Numbered from the stretch's first letter, positions 1-7,814 are shown. The stretch is DNA of 64,000 bases from Pannonibacter sp. XCT-53 (GCF_009915765.1 NZ_JAABLQ010000001.1:496001-560000), one strand, 5' to 3'. The notes: generated from the letters alone by a model not told the origin. Made by a program: numbers and translations.

Positions 1-47
1 CGTCCGGTCCGGCAGAAACCTCGAGGAACCGAGAGGACAGGTCTCAG

Positions 48-824
48 ATGAGCATCCAGCAGCAGGGCAGCCAGGCTGCCGATGTCGGCAGGAACGGCGT
101 TTCTGCCGACCGCATCATCGCACCCCTTGCCGGTGCGGACCGGTCTCCGGAGCCGGTCGCGGATGGCACGCCTGCCTTCGCGGCCGAGGGGATGGGGGCC
201 GGGGCTTCCCGGCTTCGTGGTGCCTCCGATCCCGCGTCCGCGCCGGCCCGCGCCGCAACCGGCGATGGCCGGAGCCCGGGCAACGGGAGCGCCGCTGCAT
301 CGGCCGCGGACGACCGCGCGCGTCCGTCCGGTGCCGATGACGGGACCGGTGACGGTTCCGGCAACGAGAATGGCAACGGCAATGGTAACGGCAATGGCAA
401 CGGCAACGGCCCTGGCTCCGGCGCGGGGGGCGGCGGCGGAGTGCGGGCCGGAGGCTCCGGCGCGACGCCGGACACATCCGCCCTGAATCAGCAGGTGGTT
501 CAGGCCGTCCAGTTCTCCAATGCGGAGACCCTGGACGCCGGCCTGAAGATGGCCGTCACTCCGCCGGAGCTCATGGTCGGCCAGACCACGGGGCAGGCGG
601 TGCAGGATGCGGCCAGCTACATGAACGCGATCATGCAGATCGCCGTTGCCGGGCAGGCAATCGCGATCAAGAAGGCGGCCCAGGGGCCGGCCGGCGAAGC
701 GCAGGCGACCAAGCTTCTCAGCGATATCCAGGGCATGGTGACGGCTGCCGTGCAGGTCTATGGCTCTGTCAGCACCACGGCCGGTCAGTCGGCCCAGACC
801 ATCTTCACTGATCTCAAGACCTGA
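48..824 (+). CDS. RebB-like protein with long disordered N-terminal half (R-body locus)
   Basis: A 258-residue protein. Residues 1-144 are low-complexity (Ala, Gly, Pro, Asp), including a Gly-Asn dipeptide run at about residues 105-124. From about residue 145 a compact Ala/Gln-rich helical segment begins (NQQVVQAVQFSNAETL, later YMNAIMQIAVAGQAIAI and AAVQVYGSVSTTAGQ). Its order and composition echo the RebB proteins encoded 2 kb downstream (TDAVTQSN, then [14 protein letters not shown]). I infer a divergent RebB-type structural or assembly subunit of an R-body. An AGGACAGG ribosome site lies 6 bases before the ATG. The gene opens the window, so earlier members of the locus may lie upstream. 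The RebB relationship rests on pattern only; the position in a reb cluster supports it. Confidence 0.7.
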   Translation: MSIQQQGSQAADVGRNGVSADRIIAPLAGADRSPEPVADGTPAFAAEGMGAGASRLRGASDPASAPARAATGDGRSPGNGSAAASAADDRARPSGADDGTGDGSGNENGNGNGNGNGNGNGPGSGAGGGGGVRAGGSGATPDTSALNQQVVQAVQFSNAETLDAGLKMAVTPPELMVGQTTGQAVQDAASYMNAIMQIAVAGQAIAIKKAAQGPAGEAQATKLLSDIQGMVTAAVQVYGSVSTTAGQSAQTIFTDLKT

Positions 825-917
825 CCTGACGTGCACCGGAGGGTCTGCCCGAACCTGCAGATGTCCTGCGGGACAGGCGAAGCATGCCCTGCGCATGCCA
901 ACGACAGGAGTGCGACC

Positions 918-1568
918 ATGGAACTCGAACTGGATGTGATCTGCACGGAGCTGGACGGCCTTCTGGCCGACTTTCTCGAGCGCTGGGCGCGGGATCTCGG
1001 GCATGACCAGGATCCGGCCGACATCGAACGGCTTTACTGCATGTATCCGCGTGTCGTGACCCAGATCGCCAGCGCGCGGGCTTCGCTGGGCGGTGCCGAC
1101 CACACGATGCGGCTGGCGCGCAACCTGCGCTTCGACCCCGCGCCGGAGCTGGGCCTGCGTGCGGTGCCGGGGGCGGGCGGCTGCGGCCATCCCTGCGGGT
1201 CGGGGATGAGCGGGGTCTATGTCGTGCAGGCCGAGGCCGGCAGCGTTCCGGTCCGGCGCGGCGCGGGGCGCGAGGCCGACCGAGCGAGCCCCCGCGGCGC
1301 GGATCGCGGTGAGTGCCGTTGCCATGACAGGGACACCGACGCCGCCCCTGCCCGCGATGATCGCGGCAATGATCGGGCCAATGATCGGGCCAGTGATCGG
1401 GCCAGTGATCGCGGCAGTGATCGGGCCAGCGACCCTGTCTCGACCGGATCGGGCCGCGAGGAGGTCCGTGACAGCCGTTGCGACGGGTCGCGCGGGCAGG
1501 TGAGGGAAGATGACCGCAATCCTGAGGAGGACCGGGATGTCCGAAACGCTGATCGTTTCCGCGCCTGA
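918..1568 (+). CDS. Unrecognised protein of the R-body locus with DR(A/G)(N/S) repeats
   Basis: A 216-residue protein I do not recognise. The ATG at 918 is preferred over upstream in-frame codons because ACAGGAG sits 7 bases before it. The N-terminal ~100 residues look folded (acidic-amphipathic start MELELDVICTELDGLL, a Trp-containing helix and a conserved-looking RLYCMYPRVV segment), followed by a Gly/Cys-rich stretch (GCGHPCGSG). Residues 148-171 are six tetrapeptide repeats of the type DRGN/DRAN/DRAS, encoded by six exact-length 12-base units; the tail stays Asp/Arg-rich. The end overlaps the next gene by 32 bases, suggesting co-translation. Start, strand and folded N-terminus are reasonably supported. 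The repeat tail could instead reflect a frameshifted reading, because the +1 frame there is also open. Confidence 0.6.
   Translation: MELELDVICTELDGLLADFLERWARDLGHDQDPADIERLYCMYPRVVTQIASARASLGGADHTMRLARNLRFDPAPELGLRAVPGAGGCGHPCGSGMSGVYVVQAEAGSVPVRRGAGREADRASPRGADRGECRCHDRDTDAAPARDDRGNDRANDRASDRASDRGSDRASDPVSTGSGREEVRDSRCDGSRGQVREDDRNPEEDRDVRNADRFRA
1359..1430 (+). repeat. Six 12-base tandem units inside the 918-1568 gene
   Basis: Units of the form GATCGSGSCARY start at 1359, 1371, 1383, 1395, 1407 and 1419, all 12 bases long. They are a multiple of three, so copy-number change keeps the frame. They encode DRxN/DRxS tetrapeptides. Confidence 0.9.
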
Positions 1569-2625
1569 GGCGCCAACCGTTCCCGTGCCGCAGGTGCAGG
1601 CACCGGACGTCACGCCGCCCGAGGCCAGCGTGCCCGAGGCCAGCGTGCCCGAGGCCAGCGTGCCAGAGGTCAGCGTGCCCGAGGTCAGCGTCCCAGAGGT
1701 CAGGGCACCCGAGGTCCGCGCGCCGGACGTGCAGATCGACCCGCTGGCCCTGCCGGATGTGACCGCCCCGGTCGTCACGCCGCCGCGGGTCGAGGTGCTT
1801 GTCGGGGGCACGGCCGAGCCGGCGGCTCAGCCTGCCGGGCCGGTCGCGGCCGGTCCGGCTGGCACCACGGGGCCTGCCGCTGCCGCCGGCAGCTCCGGGG
1901 ACAGGACTGAGGGTCCTTCGGCCAGCGGTGACGCCAGCGCACAGGCCAGCGCACAGTCAAGCGCACAGGCCAGCGAACAGGCCAGCGAACAGGCCAGCGA
2001 GCAGGCGGGCGCATCGGGCAGCCAGCTGATGCGCAAGCTGCTGCAGGATCACATGAAGGTTGCAGCGCTGCAGGCGAGCTATCAGGCGGTCACCCGGCAG
2101 CTGCCGGCCGTCCTCGCCGCCGGGATCGAGGCGGGCCGGCAGAAGAAGGCGGCTGACCAGGCGTTCGAGCAGGGCATCGCGGCCGCTGCCAAGGTGCTCT
2201 CGGCCGCAAGCGAGGCCGCCAACCAGCTGGCAACCTCGATGCGCAACGAGAACGAGACCTTGCTGCGGCTGCTGTCGGACAAGGATGTGCTGAGCCAGCT
2301 CGGGGCCAACGCGTCGACGGCGCTGGCCGCCGCCAGCACCATCGGTCAGGGGCTCGGGTCGCCGCCGGGCAGCGAGGGCAGCGGGCAGGGGCCGGGAGGT
2401 GGCCCCGCTCCGGCCGCGCAAACGGGGCTGCCCGGCATGGGGGCCCCGGCACCGGGGCAGTCCCAGGCGCGGCCGCAGGTGACGCCGCGCGGACTGGCGG
2501 TGCAGATGAACCAGCGCGGCGGCGACATCCGCGGCATCGTCGCCCAGGAGGTCGAGCGCAAGATCGCGGGACTGCTGTCACAGCTGGCGGCCCGGCTGGA
2601 GCAGAAGCGCTCCCGCCAGGGCTGA
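1537..2625 (+). CDS. Repeat-rich unrecognised protein of the R-body locus
   Basis: A 362-residue protein, not recognised. The ATG at 1537 has GAGGAGG 6 bases upstream and is preferred to the ATG at 1510. It overlaps the preceding gene by 32 bases. Layout: a Pro/Val stretch with seven pentapeptide repeats (VPEAS/VPEVS type, residues 29-63); an Ala/Gly-rich linker; six tetrapeptide repeats ASAQ/ASEQ (residues 133-156); a predicted helical region at about 162-270 (MRKLLQDHMKVAALQASYQAV, then AADQAFEQGIAAAAKVLSAASEAANQLA); and a Gly/Pro-rich linker ending in a short charged helix (EVERKIAGLLSQLAARLEQK). The Ala/Gln helices are reminiscent of R-body subunits, but I see no clear RebB motif. It may be an R-body-associated or extruded component; that is inference from location. 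Confidence 0.65.
   Translation: MSETLIVSAPEAPTVPVPQVQAPDVTPPEASVPEASVPEASVPEVSVPEVSVPEVRAPEVRAPDVQIDPLALPDVTAPVVTPPRVEVLVGGTAEPAAQPAGPVAAGPAGTTGPAAAAGSSGDRTEGPSASGDASAQASAQSSAQASEQASEQASEQAGASGSQLMRKLLQDHMKVAALQASYQAVTRQLPAVLAAGIEAGRQKKAADQAFEQGIAAAAKVLSAASEAANQLATSMRNENETLLRLLSDKDVLSQLGANASTALAAASTIGQGLGSPPGSEGSGQGPGGGPAPAAQTGLPGMGAPAPGQSQARPQVTPRGLAVQMNQRGGDIRGIVAQEVERKIAGLLSQLAARLEQKRSRQG
1621..1725 (+). repeat. Seven 15-base tandem units (VPEAS/VPEVS)
   Basis: Seven consecutive 15-base units beginning GAGGYC run in frame, the first three nearly identical and the last two degenerate. They encode a Pro/Glu/Val/Ser pentapeptide array. Confidence 0.9.
1933..2004 (+). repeat. Six 12-base tandem units (ASAQ/ASEQ)
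   Basis: Six 12-base units of type GCCAGCGMACAG run in frame, coding for alternating small and Gln/Glu residues. It is the third separate in-frame short repeat within 650 bases. Confidence 0.9.
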
Positions 2626-2755
2626 CGTGCGTGCGGGCAGTCTTTCAGAAAAAAGTTAGCAAAAATAAGGGATTACACTTCACGGTCTGGTCCGTGCGGC
2701 GTCGAAGAGAAGGCAAGGAGGGCACACCGCACCTCCCGCTTTCAGGAGCAACCAG
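2626..2755 (+). promoter_or_regulatory. AT-rich leader before the first rebB
   Basis: A 130-base gap with an unusually AT-rich stretch at about 2643-2680 (runs of A, TTAGC, AAAATAAGG) in otherwise very GC-rich DNA. It is a likely promoter or leader for the rebB pair. No clear -35/-10 pair can be assigned. The ribosome site CAGGAGCA is at 2743-2750. Confidence 0.4.
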
Positions 2756-3076
2756 ATGCCCGTACCCGTTACCATGAACCCGATGGTCACCGATGCCGTC
2801 ACCCAGTCCAACCTCAAGGTCGTGGGTGAGGCTCCGGCGATCGCGATCAGCACGCTGTACCAGTCGATGGCCCATTCCACCGGCATCCTGTTCCAGAATG
2901 CCGTGGCCGCCCAGCAGCAGCAGACCTCGCTGGCGCAGGCAGCCGTGAACCAGGGCATCATGCAGATCTACTCGCTCGACACCACGGCTGCCGCCGGGGC
3001 GACCGAGAAGATCGGCCAGACCGGCACCGCCGACAGCCTGAGCAGCCTGCTCACGATCCTCAACTCGTTCAGCTGA
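2756..3076 (+). CDS. rebB: RebB-family R-body structural protein, copy 1
   Basis: A 106-residue protein matching the RebB (killing trait) family along its whole length: [12 protein letters not shown] at the start, then [15 protein letters not shown], a Gln-rich helix [17 protein letters not shown] and [17 protein letters not shown]. In Caedibacter, RebA/RebB-type proteins polymerise into R-bodies, proteinaceous ribbons rolled into a hollow cylinder that unroll into a needle; related reb genes occur in Azorhizobium. No signal peptide or membrane segment, as expected for a cytoplasmic polymer. It has 87% identity (92 of 106) to copy 2 by direct comparison. CAGGAGCA lies 6 bases before the ATG. 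Confidence 0.9.
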   Translation: MPVPVTMNPMVTDAVTQSNLKVVGEAPAIAISTLYQSMAHSTGILFQNAVAAQQQQTSLAQAAVNQGIMQIYSLDTTAAAGATEKIGQTGTADSLSSLLTILNSFS

Positions 3077-3120
3077 TCCCGGCGCACGTGGCCCCGATCC
3101 AGCGCTGTTCCGGCGCTGAC

Positions 3121-3142
3121 CCGGCCTGGCAAGTGAGGCCGG
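3121..3142 (+). other. Hairpin between the two rebB genes
   Basis: A 7-bp inverted repeat (CCGGCCT/AGGCCGG) with an 8-base loop lies in the 193-base gap. There is no T-tract, so it could be an mRNA-stability or partial-attenuation element rather than a full terminator. Confidence 0.35.
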
Positions 3143-3269
3143 TCCGCCGGCTCAGAAGACTGAAAACACTCGAGAAAAGAAGACATTCGCCGTCACAAGC
3201 CCAGGGGCTGGGCGTCCTATCAGATGCAAGGGCCGAGTGACGCGCGGCCCCCTCAAAGGAGCAAGACCA

Positions 3270-3599
3270 ATGGCAGATCCCGTAACCGTCAATCCGATGG
3301 TCACCGATGCGGTAACCCAGTCCAACGTCAAGGTCGTGGGCGAGGCCCCGGCGATCGCGATCAGCACGCTCTACCAGGCGATGGCCCATTCCACCGGCAT
3401 CCTGTTCGAGAATGCGGTGCAGGCCCAGCAGCAGCAGACCTCGCTGGCGCAGGCAGCCGTGAACCAGGGCATCATGCAGATCTACTCGCTCGACACGACG
3501 GCTGCGGCCGGTGCGACCGAGAAGGTTGCCCAGACCGGTGTCGCGGACAATCTCACGAGCCTGCTGACGGTGCTGAATGCCTTCAGCGGCGGCCGCTGA
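3270..3599 (+). CDS. rebB: RebB-family R-body structural protein, copy 2
   Basis: A 109-residue RebB-family protein, 87% identical to copy 1 over 106 positions, with three extra C-terminal residues. The start at 3270 ([10 protein letters not shown]) aligns with copy 1 and has AAAGGAGC 7 bases upstream, so an in-frame ATG at 3237 is not used here. A 74-base block (3423-3496) is identical to 2909-2982 in copy 1, which points to recent duplication or gene conversion. Paralogous RebB subunits are typical of reb loci, where different subunits are thought to co-assemble. The gene is followed directly by an intrinsic terminator, marking it as the last gene of the R-body unit. Confidence 0.9.
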   Translation: MADPVTVNPMVTDAVTQSNVKVVGEAPAIAISTLYQAMAHSTGILFENAVQAQQQQTSLAQAAVNQGIMQIYSLDTTAAAGATEKVAQTGVADNLTSLLTVLNAFSGGR

Positions 3600-3631
3600 G
3601 CCCCGTCGTTCCGGTTCCTCCCGGACCTCCT

Positions 3632-3677
3632 GGAGCGCTTCTTTCCTGTTCCGGCAGGAAAGGGGCGTTCCCTTTTT
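3632..3677 (+). terminator. Intrinsic terminator of the R-body locus
   Basis: A two-part stem: GGAGCGC pairs with GCGTTCC on the outside and CTTTCCTG with CAGGAAAG inside, loop TTCCGG, then TTTTT at 3673-3677. It lies 32 bases after the second rebB stop. Confidence 0.8.
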
Positions 3678-3778
3678 GCGTTTTGCCGGCTTTGCGGGCA
3701 TACAGGCGCGGCAGGCACTGGCCTGCCCGAGACGTCCGGACCACCCGTGCCCCTGACCTGCCGACCTGCTGCCTTGCC

Positions 3779-4570
3779 ATGACCCAGTTTCTCGTCGCCG
3801 CCCTGTACAAGTTCGTGCCTTTGCCCGACTACGCCGCGCTGCGGCAGCCGCTGCTCGAAGTCTGCCGCGAGCGCGGGGTGTTTGGCAGCCTGCTTCTGGC
3901 GGCGGAGGGCATCAACGGCACCATCTGCGGTCCGGAGCAGGCCCTGCGCGAGGTGCTGGACCATCTGCGTGCCGACGCAAGGCTGGCCGATCTGGTGCAC
4001 AAGGAAAGCTGGTGCGAACGGATCCCGTTCCGCCGCATGAAGGTCCGGCTGAAAAAGGAGATCGTGACGCTTGGGGTTCCGAGCGTCGATCCTCGCCGCC
4101 GGGTCGGGACCTATGTGGCCCCGGAGGACTGGAACGCGCTGATCAGCGAACCGGACGTTCTGGTCATCGACACGCGCAACGACTACGAGTTCGCCTTTGG
4201 CACGTTTCGTGGCGCGGTCAATCCCGAGACCCGGTCCTTCCGGCAGTTTCCCGAATGGCTGCAGCAGCAGCGCGACCTCGGAAAGGCGCAGAAGGTGGCG
4301 ATGTTCTGCACCGGCGGGATCCGCTGCGAGAAGTCGACGTCCTACCTTCTCGATCTCGGGATCGAGAACGTCTTCCATCTGGACGGCGGCATCCTGAACT
4401 ATCTGGAGAAGATGCCGAAGGACCGCAGCCTCTGGTCTGGCGAGTGCTTCGTCTTCGACGAGCGCATTGCGGTCGATCATGATCTGGCGCCCAACTGGGG
4501 CCGGTCGATCCCGGAGGCGGCACGGTCGGTGCTGCCTGCGGGTCTTGGCGAGGTCGACGAGCCGGCGTGA
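3779..4570 (+). CDS. trhO: tRNA uridine(34) hydroxylase, rhodanese domain (TrhO/YceA)
   Basis: A 263-residue protein. TrhO makes 5-hydroxyuridine at the wobble position of certain tRNAs using molecular oxygen. The N-terminal domain (about 1-95) has the family start [15 protein letters not shown] and [10 protein letters not shown]. The rhodanese domain (about 115-215) has [15 protein letters not shown] and the active loop [10 protein letters not shown] with the catalytic Cys at residue 177. Length is normal for the alphaproteobacterial short form. The upstream open frame runs through rebB copy 2 and the terminator, so the ATG at 3779 is the credible start. It is convergent with the next gene, 10 bases away. 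Confidence 0.93.
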   Translation: MTQFLVAALYKFVPLPDYAALRQPLLEVCRERGVFGSLLLAAEGINGTICGPEQALREVLDHLRADARLADLVHKESWCERIPFRRMKVRLKKEIVTLGVPSVDPRRRVGTYVAPEDWNALISEPDVLVIDTRNDYEFAFGTFRGAVNPETRSFRQFPEWLQQQRDLGKAQKVAMFCTGGIRCEKSTSYLLDLGIENVFHLDGGILNYLEKMPKDRSLWSGECFVFDERIAVDHDLAPNWGRSIPEAARSVLPAGLGEVDEPA

Positions 4571-4580
4571 CCGCCCGACC

Positions 4581-5465
4581 TCAGTCGAGCGGGCCGAACC
4601 GGTCGGCCGGCAGGCCCCGGACGCCGGGGCGCGTGTGGAACAGGCTGCCGGACCGGGGATAGGCCTCCAGTGCGGCCGCATCGTCCGGGCGCAGGCTGGT
4701 GACGACGAGATCCTCGAGGTCCGGACCGCAGAAGCACGGCATGGTGGGGCGCGGAACGGGCATTGGATGGGCACCGGTGAGGCTGCCGTCCGGCGCAAAG
4801 CAGTTGAGGATCCCGGCCGAGACACCGGCGCTCCAGTAATTGCCCGCAGCATCGACCGTCCCGCCATCGGGGCGGCCTGTCTCGTTGGTCAGCTGCGCAA
4901 AGCGGCGGCGGTTGCTGGCCTCGCCCGTTGCCGCATCAAAATCCCAGCTGTCGATCCAGCCGGGTCCGCTGTCGGCGTGATAGAGGGTCTTGCCATCCGG
5001 TGACCAGGCAAGGCCGTTGGAGACGCGCAGATCTCCGGTGACGTGACGCACCGATCCGTCATGGGCCACCCGGTAAAGCGAGGCAACCGGCTCGCGCGGC
5101 GAGCGCAGGTCCATGGTGCCGACCCAGAAGGCGCCATCCGGCCCGACCTTGCCGTCATTGAGGCGGGTGTGGGGAAGGTCGGCCTCGATCCGTGCGATCA
5201 CCTCGCTGGTGCCCGTCGCCATGTCGAACAGCACGACCTCGTCCCACACGGCGACGATGAGCCGGCCATCCCGGCACAGGCCGAAGGAGCCGACGTCGCG
5301 GGCGAAGGTCCAGCTGGCGCGGAGCGTCCTGCTGGCCCAGTCGTAGGCGTGGATCGTGCGGCCCTTGATGTTGGCGAAATAGAGCGTGCCGGTGTCTGCG
5401 TCCCAGGTCGGGCATTCGCCAAGGTCATAGCGCCCGTCGATCAGGCAGGTGAAGGCTAGGGACAA
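4581..5465 (-). CDS. SMP-30/gluconolactonase family lactonase
   Basis: A 294-residue six-bladed beta-propeller of the SMP-30/gluconolactonase/LRE family. Visible landmarks: GECPTWD near residue 17 (metal-binding Glu), LNDGKVGPDGAFWVGTMD near 102, SNGLAWSPDGKTLYHADS near 148 and RPDGGTVDAAGNYWSA near 197. Family members hydrolyse sugar lactones such as gluconolactone or arabinonolactone. A LacI-like operator sequence shared with edd and zwf lies 19-34 bases upstream, tying it to sugar-acid metabolism. It lies 55 bases downstream of the lrp-type gene on the same strand. The precise substrate cannot be read from the sequence. Confidence 0.88.
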   Translation of the reverse strand: MSLAFTCLIDGRYDLGECPTWDADTGTLYFANIKGRTIHAYDWASRTLRASWTFARDVGSFGLCRDGRLIVAVWDEVVLFDMATGTSEVIARIEADLPHTRLNDGKVGPDGAFWVGTMDLRSPREPVASLYRVAHDGSVRHVTGDLRVSNGLAWSPDGKTLYHADSGPGWIDSWDFDAATGEASNRRRFAQLTNETGRPDGGTVDAAGNYWSAGVSAGILNCFAPDGSLTGAHPMPVPRPTMPCFCGPDLEDLVVTSLRPDDAAALEAYPRSGSLFHTRPGVRGLPADRFGPLD

Positions 5466-5483
5466 GGGCGCAGCTCCGTCGTG

Positions 5484-5499
5484 GATTCAATCGATTCAG
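5484..5499 (-). promoter_or_regulatory. Shared TTCAATCGATT operator upstream of the lactonase gene
   Basis: The 15 bases TGGATTCAATCGATT are identical to the site in front of edd (about 15155-15169) and resemble the site before zwf. The partly palindromic AATCGATT core with central CG is typical of LacI-family operators. Confidence 0.5.
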
Positions 5500-5520
5500 G
5501 CGGGCGGACTATAGCTTCCG

Positions 5521-6024
5521 TCAGCCGGAACGTCGACCGCCGTCCTCGCCCGGACGGCCTGCACCTTCCAGCGCAAAGGCGGTCTTGCGCACGATCGGGC
5601 GGATGGCAAATGACGACTTCATCCGGGAGACGCCCGGAAGGCGCGCGAGGGTCTCGCGGTGGATGCGCTCGAAGTCGTTCGGGTCTTCAGCGGTCAGGCG
5701 CAGCAGGTAGTCCGCATCGCCGGCCATCAGATAGCATTCCATGATCTCGGGAGACTGCACGACCGCCTGTTCAAAGGCGTTGAGCACCTCGTTGGACTGT
5801 CCGACCAGCGAGATCTCGACAAAGACATCCATGCGCCGGCCAAGCTTGCGCTGGTCGAGCAGGGCCACGTAACGGCTGATGATCCCCGCCTCCTCGAGCG
5901 CCTTCACGCGGCGCAGGCAGGCGGAGGCCGACAGGCCGACCCGCTCCGCGAGATCCGCATTGGGGATGCGGCCGTCCTGCTGCAGGACCATGAGAATGCG
6001 CTTGTCGAGACGGTCGAGCTTCAT
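5521..6024 (-). CDS. Lrp/AsnC family regulator, probable regulator of ald
   Basis: A 167-residue Lrp-type regulator. It has an N-terminal winged-helix DNA-binding domain (LDRLDKRILMVLQQDGRIPNA, then VGLSASACLRRVKALEEAGII) and a C-terminal RAM ligand domain (VFVEISLVGQ, YLMAGDADYLLRL, VSRMKSSFAIRPIV). It is divergent from the alanine dehydrogenase gene with about 150 bases between them, the usual arrangement for a local Lrp-type regulator (AldR, or an Lrp paralogue) controlling ald in response to alanine. The tail beyond about residue 150 is low-complexity and extends past the usual family end. Confidence 0.9.
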   Translation of the reverse strand: MKLDRLDKRILMVLQQDGRIPNADLAERVGLSASACLRRVKALEEAGIISRYVALLDQRKLGRRMDVFVEISLVGQSNEVLNAFEQAVVQSPEIMECYLMAGDADYLLRLTAEDPNDFERIHRETLARLPGVSRMKSSFAIRPIVRKTAFALEGAGRPGEDGGRRSG

Positions 6025-6172
6025 TGCGGCATCCTCGCAGACTATGCGGAAAAAGCGTTCGATTTTCGCAGGATCTTGCGACTTTACGTGTTTGTGCGCA
6101 CAGAACGCAATCCAATTCTAAACGCATCCCGCTATCGTCGGAGGATAAATCCTGCCCAGAGAGGAAGAACCA

Positions 6173-7291
6173 ATGCGTATCGGTGTGCCCAAGGAAATCA
6201 AGAATCACGAATACCGCGTGGGTCTGACGCCGGACAGCGTCATGGAAGTCGTGGCCCATGGCCATGAAGTGTTCGTCGAAACCCAGGCCGGTGCCGGCAT
6301 CGGCGCGGATGACGCGGCCTATGTCGCGGCTGGCGCCAAGATCCTGAAGACCGCCCGCGAGGTCTTCGACAGCGCCGAGATGATCGTCAAGGTGAAGGAG
6401 CCCCAGGCCGTCGAGCGCGCCATGCTGCGCCCGGACCACACGCTCTTCACCTACCTGCACCTGGCTCCGGATCCGGAGCAGACGGCTGACCTCGTCAAGT
6501 CGGGTGCCACCTGCATCGCCTACGAGACCGTGACCGACGGTCGCGGTGGCCTGCCGCTGCTGGCGCCGATGTCGCAGGTCGCCGGTCGCCTGTCGATCAC
6601 CGCTGCTGCCAATGCGCTGCAGAAGGCGAACGGCGGTTCGGGCATTCTCGTGGGCGGCGTCCCGGGCGTGGCACCGGCCAAGGTCGTTGTCATCGGCGGC
6701 GGTGTCGTCGGTGCCCATGCCATCACCATGGCGCTGGGCCTCGGTGCGGAAGTCACCGTGCTTGACCGCAATGTCGACGTGCTCGCCGGCCTGTCCCGCA
6801 CCTTCGGCTCGGCGCTGCGCACGGTCTACTCGACCAAGGCTTCGCTGGAGCAGTATGTGGTCGAGGCCGACGTGGTCGTCGGCGCCGTGCTGGTCGCCGG
6901 CGCTGCCGCGCCGAAGCTTGTCACCGCCGACATGATCAAGCGCATGAAGAACGGCTCGGTGATCGTCGACGTGGCGATCGACCAGGGCGGCTGCTTCGAG
7001 ACCGCACGGGCCACCACGCATGCCGAGCCGACCTATGTCGTCGACGGCGTCGTGCACTACTGCGTTGCCAACATGCCGGGCGCCGTGCCGCGCACCTCGA
7101 CCTTCGCGCTGAACAACGTGACGCTGCCCTACACGCTGGCGCTCGCCGACCATGGCGCGAAGAAGGCGCTGCTTGCCAACCCGAACTTCCTGCCGGGCCT
7201 CAATGTCTACAAGGGCAAGGTGACCTGCAAGGCCGTGGCCGATGCGCTTGGCTACGACTACGTCGAGCCGGCAGCTGCCCTGAACGCCTGA
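6173..7291 (+). CDS. ald: Alanine dehydrogenase
   Basis: A 372-residue enzyme catalysing the NAD-dependent reversible oxidative deamination of L-alanine to pyruvate and ammonia. It has the typical start [20 protein letters not shown], the catalytic-His region FTYLHLAPD, the Rossmann motif [18 protein letters not shown] followed by VTVLDRN, and [14 protein letters not shown] with the conserved Asp. Length is exactly typical. The AGAGAGGAA region precedes the ATG. It is transcribed divergently from the Lrp-type regulator and is followed by a strong terminator. Cytoplasmic; it links amino acid catabolism to pyruvate. Confidence 0.97.
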   Translation: MRIGVPKEIKNHEYRVGLTPDSVMEVVAHGHEVFVETQAGAGIGADDAAYVAAGAKILKTAREVFDSAEMIVKVKEPQAVERAMLRPDHTLFTYLHLAPDPEQTADLVKSGATCIAYETVTDGRGGLPLLAPMSQVAGRLSITAAANALQKANGGSGILVGGVPGVAPAKVVVIGGGVVGAHAITMALGLGAEVTVLDRNVDVLAGLSRTFGSALRTVYSTKASLEQYVVEADVVVGAVLVAGAAAPKLVTADMIKRMKNGSVIVDVAIDQGGCFETARATTHAEPTYVVDGVVHYCVANMPGAVPRTSTFALNNVTLPYTLALADHGAKKALLANPNFLPGLNVYKGKVTCKAVADALGYDYVEPAAALNA

Positions 7292-7322
7292 GGGCGCACG
7301 CGGGTTCGTCCCTGACAACAGC

Positions 7323-7354
7323 AAAGCCCCGGGTGACTGGCCCGGGGCTTTTTT
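7323..7354 (+). terminator. Intrinsic terminator after ald
   Basis: An 11-bp perfect stem (AAAGCCCCGGG / CCCGGGGCTTT) with a 7-base loop and T-tract to 7354, 32 bases after the ald stop. Confidence 0.92.
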
Positions 7355-7445
7355 GCTGGACGATCGTCCCGTCGGCGAGGCCCTTCCCGTCAGCTGCACG
7401 GACAGGGGCAGGGACAGGGACGGGGATAGGGGGGCAGAGCCAGTA

Positions 7446-7727
7446 TCAGGGGCAGGGCACCTTGTAGGCGTTCCGGTTGGCGTCGCGGGCGATGCAGTCG
7501 CGCGGGGCCGTCGCAGCCCCGATCAGTCCGCCGCCGACCGCACCGATGGCCGCCCCCGCCAGAGCCGCACCGGCCGTCGAACCGGCTGCAGCCCCGATCG
7601 CAGCACCTGTTGCCGCACCAAGGCCGCCGCCGACCAGTACCCGGTCGCGCTGACTTGTGCTCGAACAGGCGGCAAGGCTGCCGCACATCAGGACAAGAAG
7701 AATGTGCGCGAGACGGCGCGAGATCAT
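7446..7727 (-). CDS. Glycine-zipper lipoprotein, copy A
   Basis: A 93-residue lipoprotein. It has a signal peptide with lipobox LAAC (lipidated Cys near residue 21), then [20 protein letters not shown], a glycine-zipper segment rich in GxxxG/AxxxG spacing (about residues 33-73), and a short C-terminal region with two Cys (DCIARD and KVPCP). Glycine-zipper proteins of this sort associate with the cell envelope. GGAGGCC precedes the ATG. A closely related paralogue lies 88 bases upstream on the same strand, so the two arose by tandem duplication. No specific function is known. Confidence 0.8.
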   Translation of the reverse strand: MISRRLAHILLVLMCGSLAACSSTSQRDRVLVGGGLGAATGAAIGAAAGSTAGAALAGAAIGAVGGGLIGAATAPRDCIARDANRNAYKVPCP

Positions 7728-7814
7728 TCGGCGGCCTCCAGCGTCACGGACGGGTCAGATGAACCCGGCCGGGCGGCGAGAACCGGACCCGGCGCGGGTG
7801 TTGATCTGGTCCGA

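Noticed and set aside
361..420. Gly-Asn repeats as an RTX calcium-binding array
   Set aside because: RTX repeats are nonapeptides GGxGxDxUx; here only a GN dipeptide is repeated, without the Asp and hydrophobic positions.
3482..4867. 461-residue minus-strand open frame across rebB and trhO
   Set aside because: Antisense to genes with clear family motifs and crosses the terminator.
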